Origin: JADHUC01 sp964617665
Lineage (GTDB): Bacteria; Planctomycetota; Planctomycetia; Pirellulales; Pirellulaceae
Length of the DNA stretch: 10,202 nucleotides
Assembly: GCA_964617665.1 (NCBI GenBank)
Contig: CAZUAH010000504.1
Location: forward strand, 1-10,202
Direction of reading: 5' to 3'
Shown here one piece after another: positions 7,528 to 10,202 of this stretch; within the stretch, counting starts at the first letter, position 1, and each line of letters starts with the position of its first letter. The position numbers and the translations under genes are program-made. The notes beneath the pieces are model-generated. The model was not told where the DNA came from, did not search any database, and saw nothing but the letters and a program-made list of their open reading frames with translations.

Positions 7528-8762
7528 CAGGAATCCTTACTCGTACCAACATGGCGTCAATCATGGATGTGAGAACCTTTCGTGCTCGTTCAATGCAGGA
7601 AGCGTTACAGCAGGTGCGAAACACTCTGGGCCCCGACGCGGCCGTGCTGCAGACCCGCGAAGTCCGTCGTGGACTATTGCGATGGCTGACCGGATCGCGG
7701 GAAATCGAAGTACTAGCTTCGTCCAGCGTCAACGTCCCCAGCCGCCTACCAGAGTTGACCACGACGGCAGTCGCGACCGAAACGAGTCATGCGATGAGGC
7801 ACACCCACTACGAGCAAAGCGTTGACGAAACAGACGACTACCTGCCTCCAGCCGACGCGCATGGCTATCGCGAGCAGTTCCGCGAGGATCTGAAAGGCGA
7901 GTTTGACGATCTGCATTCGCTGGTTGAAGACCTCTCACGGCACAATCAGCATTCGTCAGTGCATGAACTGCCCGAGGGACTGTTCCATCTGTTCACAGAC
8001 TTGATCGATGCCGAGCTTACCGAAGATCTGGCTCGCGAATTGATCGATCAAGTGCGTCAGGGCGTGTCCAGCCGCGATCTGAATGATCCCGTTCTGCTGA
8101 AGGCACGGATCATGCGAACGATCGAAAAGGAAATACGCGTCTGTGGGCCAATTCAAGTGCGGCCCACTCAAAGCCGCGTAGTCGCGTTGGTGGGGCCGAC
8201 CGGTGTGGGAAAAACTACAACCATCGCGAAACTGGCAGCGAACTACCGACTTCGCGAAAAACGGCGAGTTGGGTTGATCACGGTCGATACCTACCGCATC
8301 GCCGCTGTCGAGCAGTTGCGCACGTACGCTGACATCATCGACTTGCCCATGGAGGTAGTCTCGACACCACGCCAGATGCGCGAGGCCGTCGATCGGCTTT
8401 CCGGTCTGGACTTGGTCCTCTTGGACACCGCCGGACGGAGTCCGCGAGACGAAGTGAAGATCCAGGAATTGAAGTCGATGCTTGCCGAGGCGCAGGCCGA
8501 CGAGATCCATTTGGTGCTTAGCAGCGTCACCGGTGCCGCCAGCCTACAGAAGGCTGCGGAACGGTTCGCGGACGTGGGCGTCACGGCTCTGCTGCTGACG
8601 AAACTGGACGAAGCTACAGGCCTGGGCAACTTGCTGCCGCTCGTACGAAGCTGCGATTTGCCACTCAGCTACCTAACAAACGGCCAAAACGTGCCGGATG
8701 ACATCGAGCCAGCTGATAGCAAGAAACTGACACGGACCATTCTGGGGATGGAAAAAATCTAG
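7524..8762 (+). CDS. flhF: flagellar placement GTPase FlhF (SRP family)
   Basis: FlhF is an SRP-type GTPase that dimerises with GTP at the membrane and sets where, usually at the pole, flagellar assembly begins. FlhG stimulates its GTPase. The product is 412 residues. The N-terminal B domain starts with DVRTFRARSMQEAL (15-28). A variable acidic linker follows (about 70-125), then the helical N domain and the G domain. G motifs: GPTGVGKTT (224-232), DTYRIAA (255-261), DTAGR (301-305), TKLDEA (359-364) and the closing GLGN. All are intact. The chosen GTG start overlaps the flhA stop in GTGA (7524-7527), suggesting translational coupling. ATGs at 7551 and 7563 are real alternatives: homologues usually begin close to the DVRTFRA motif, which favours 7563, and none of the three has a clear Shine-Dalgarno. 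The flhG start follows 32 bp after the stop. Confidence 0.96.
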   Translation: MTGILTRTNMASIMDVRTFRARSMQEALQQVRNTLGPDAAVLQTREVRRGLLRWLTGSREIEVLASSSVNVPSRLPELTTTAVATETSHAMRHTHYEQSVDETDDYLPPADAHGYREQFREDLKGEFDDLHSLVEDLSRHNQHSSVHELPEGLFHLFTDLIDAELTEDLARELIDQVRQGVSSRDLNDPVLLKARIMRTIEKEIRVCGPIQVRPTQSRVVALVGPTGVGKTTTIAKLAANYRLREKRRVGLITVDTYRIAAVEQLRTYADIIDLPMEVVSTPRQMREAVDRLSGLDLVLLDTAGRSPRDEVKIQELKSMLAEAQADEIHLVLSSVTGAASLQKAAERFADVGVTALLLTKLDEATGLGNLLPLVRSCDLPLSYLTNGQNVPDDIEPADSKKLTRTILGMEKI

Positions 8763-8794
8763 GAAAGAGCTTCGCCCTTGAAGTTCGCATAGTC

Positions 8795-9745
8795 ATGGTC
8801 GACCAAGCCAACGAACTGAGAAAACTGGTCTCGCGAGCCAGCCGCGATCCGGCGGATAAAGCCGGACGGGTTCCGCGATTGCTGGTGCTGAGCGGTGGCA
8901 AAGGCGGCGTTGGAGTGACTACGCTAGCAGTGAATCTATCCGTGGCCTTGGCCCAACACGGCGCTCGCGTGGTGTTGGTCGACGCTGATTTGTATCGGGC
9001 AGATGTCGCTACGCTATGTGGTTTGGAAGAACGAGGCAACGTGGCCGACGTGCTTTCCGCTCGGCGTGACATCCACGAAGTGCTCCAACCTGGGCCAGCG
9101 GGAATCCAGGTCGTGCCTGGCTTGTGGGCGCCCGGCCATCCGGCCGACTACAGCGAGACGGCACAACAGCGTCTACTGCGGCAGCTGCGGGCACTTGGAC
9201 AGCACGCCGACTTGGTGGTGTTGGACGTGGGCAACGGCGGCAACGAAGTGCTTCGACGGTTCTGGAAGTCGGCCGACGACGTGCTGTTGGTCACAACGCC
9301 TGATTCGATGTCGGTTATGGACTCGTATGCCACGATCAAGCGACTGGCGACCGCCGAGGATCGTTTGAAGATTCGGCTGATCGTAAACAGAGCGATCGAC
9401 CAACATATTGCCGACGATGTGTATCGCCGGATAGATACTTCGTGCCAGCGGTTCTTGGGCTTTCGAGTCGAAAGTCTCGGGCACGTACCATCCGCCGATT
9501 GTGCAGACGCCTCCGCGAGTGCAGCCGTTCCGTTCGTGACGAGCGCACCAGGCAACGCCGCCACGTCGGCGCTCGGCCGAATGGCGGCTCGGTTCACTTC
9601 GGAAGCAACGAAAGCAACTTCCACTTCTTCGAATTCAACACAAGACTCAAGCGAAGTAGACAAACCGACAACTTTGACTGGACCCCACGTTCCGTTCTCT
9701 CCGATAGACAGAAAGGGACCGGTTTGCCCTACGAGGTTAACTTAG
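8795..9745 (+). CDS. flhG: FlhG/YlxH MinD-like ATPase, atypical Walker A
   Basis: A MinD/ParA-superfamily protein that partners FlhF and limits flagellar number or position. Its 316 residues begin with DQANELRKLV (3-12), matching the DQAxxLR helix known to activate FlhF GTPase. The deviant Walker A reads GGKGGVGVTT (34-43): signature Lys36 is present, but the P-loop lysine is Val41 (GTG at 8915-8917). VDADLY (62-67) is the next conserved Asp motif and LDVGNG (143-148) is the Walker B position, where FlhG/MinD proteins usually have a DTGAG-like run. The fold ends near 268. Residues 269-316 form a Ser/Thr/Pro-rich tail with no evident amphipathic membrane-targeting helix. The loss of the P-loop lysine resembles some CpaE/TadZ proteins, but the DQAxxLR helix and the flhF-fliA neighbourhood favour FlhG. 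No good Shine-Dalgarno precedes the ATG. ATP hydrolysis may be impaired; binding could persist. Confidence 0.9.
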   Translation: MVDQANELRKLVSRASRDPADKAGRVPRLLVLSGGKGGVGVTTLAVNLSVALAQHGARVVLVDADLYRADVATLCGLEERGNVADVLSARRDIHEVLQPGPAGIQVVPGLWAPGHPADYSETAQQRLLRQLRALGQHADLVVLDVGNGGNEVLRRFWKSADDVLLVTTPDSMSVMDSYATIKRLATAEDRLKIRLIVNRAIDQHIADDVYRRIDTSCQRFLGFRVESLGHVPSADCADASASAAVPFVTSAPGNAATSALGRMAARFTSEATKATSTSSNSTQDSSEVDKPTTLTGPHVPFSPIDRKGPVCPTRLT

Positions 9746-9894
9746 AGCAGATACATCGACTTTGACGGGGCGCCGGGAAAAGTTAGGGAACACGGACAAA
9801 GGGTTTCGGCCGCAGTTCGCTGGAAGCGGGCTGATAAGAGAGCAACAAACCAGAATACTTGCCTCTGGCCGGCATACCAATCATGGAGGATTGT
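9746..9894. other. intergenic gap between flhG and fliA
   Basis: This 149-bp gap is longer than the others in the flagellar block, so fliA may have its own promoter or be weakly coupled to flhG. I see no convincing hairpin terminator or recognisable promoter consensus. The only clear element is the fliA ribosome binding site at its 3' end. Confidence 0.4.
9885..9890 (+). promoter_or_regulatory. ribosome binding site deciding the fliA start
   Basis: GGAGGA ends four bases before the ATG at 9895. An in-frame ATG also lies at 9883, four codons earlier, but it overlaps this motif and has no Shine-Dalgarno of its own, so 9895 is preferred. It is the strongest ribosome binding site in the flagellar block. 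Confidence 0.7.
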
Positions 9895-10202
9895 ATGGCC
9901 ACAGCACTGGCGTCAGTACCAAGACCAATCTCGCAGGATGATATTCAAGATGTCTGGAGAGAGTACAAAGGCAATCCCGACAACAAGTTCTTACGGAATC
10001 AACTAGTCGAGCAATACCTTCCGCTGGTCAAGTACAACGGCGAACGTATTTGGGCCCGATTGCCGGAAGGCGTGGAACTCGACGATCTCATCTCGGCTGG
10101 CGTCTTTGGATTGATGGACGCCATCGACGCCTTTGATCTCACGCGTGGCGTCAAGTTCGAGACTTATTGCGTGCCTCGAATTCGCGGGGCGATGCTGGAC
10201 GA
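9895..10202 (+). CDS. fliA: flagellar sigma factor FliA/WhiG (sigma-28), 5' part only
   Basis: The RNA polymerase sigma factor for late flagellar genes. Only the first 102 codons lie in the window, which cuts the gene; the family is usually about 240-260 residues. After a short N-terminal stretch, DIQDVWREYK begins the conserved part. It continues through sigma-70 region 2: LVEQYLPLVKYNGERI, then LPEGVELDDLISAGVFGL, then AFDLTRGVKFETYCVPRIRG. The last segment (FETYxxPRIRG with AMLDE after it) is characteristic of FliA/WhiG rather than housekeeping sigma factors. Position after flhF-flhG is the common order in bacteria with an flhA-flhF-flhG-fliA cluster. The start was chosen on the GGAGGA at 9885-9890. 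An anti-sigma factor FlgM is not in the window. The gene should continue to the right. Confidence 0.93.
   Translation, partial: MATALASVPRPISQDDIQDVWREYKGNPDNKFLRNQLVEQYLPLVKYNGERIWARLPEGVELDDLISAGVFGLMDAIDAFDLTRGVKFETYCVPRIRGAMLD

Noticed and set aside
8881..8960. Possibility that the missing P-loop lysine in FlhG reflects a frameshift or wrong gene family.
   Set aside because: The reading frame is continuous with conserved motifs on both sides, and the DQAxxLR helix plus flhF and fliA neighbours support FlhG.
1..10202. CRISPR arrays, tRNA or rRNA genes, transposases or attachment sites.
   Set aside because: No regularly spaced repeats, cloverleaf-like sequences, rRNA segments or transposase-like ORFs were found by eye.

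Overview
The window looks like a chromosomal segment from a planctomycete, most likely of the Pirellulales (Rhodopirellula/Blastopirellula/Pirellula-like). Three things point there: a secreted formylglycine-type sulfatase in a cluster of exported hydrolases, a palindromic intergenic element whose translation contains the peptide GEAPAEP (from memory, common in spurious planctomycete ORFs), and a flagellar flhA-flhF-flhG-fliA block of the kind found in bacteria with polar, swarmer-cell flagella. Taxonomy is inferred; no rRNA or other marker is present.

Left edge (1-264): no firm gene. An imperfect 26-bp inverted repeat with a 21-nt loop (141-213) lies about 50 bp past the sulfatase stop and may terminate its transcription. 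A frame open from the edge to 124 could be the end of a convergent gene.

Left half (265-5163), all on the minus strand. In transcription order: an aldo/keto reductase (5163-4186), an exported alpha/beta hydrolase of the BEM46/ABHD13 type (4065-3181), an exported C45-family Ntn hydrolase/acyltransferase (3080-1920) and an exported sulfatase (1860-265). Gaps are 120, 100 and 59 bp, so one or two transcripts are possible. Three of the four carry N-terminal export signals, which suggests periplasmic or surface processing of an external sulfated, acylated or esterified compound. The substrate cannot be read from the sequence.

A 285-bp divergent intergenic region (5164-5448) separates this from the plus-strand flagellar block. 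It holds a nested palindrome but no promoter I can defend.

Right half (5449-10202), plus strand: flhA (export gate), flhF (SRP-type GTPase that places the flagellum; overlaps flhA by 4 bp), flhG/ylxH (MinD-like partner of FlhF) and the 5' part of fliA/whiG (flagellar sigma factor), cut by the window end. FlhG is the most unusual gene: it keeps the N-terminal DQAxxLR helix that activates FlhF GTPase, but the P-loop lysine of its deviant Walker A motif is valine, and it ends in a Ser/Thr-rich tail with no evident membrane-targeting helix. I see no clearly new system; the FlhG variant and the intergenic palindrome are the best leads.
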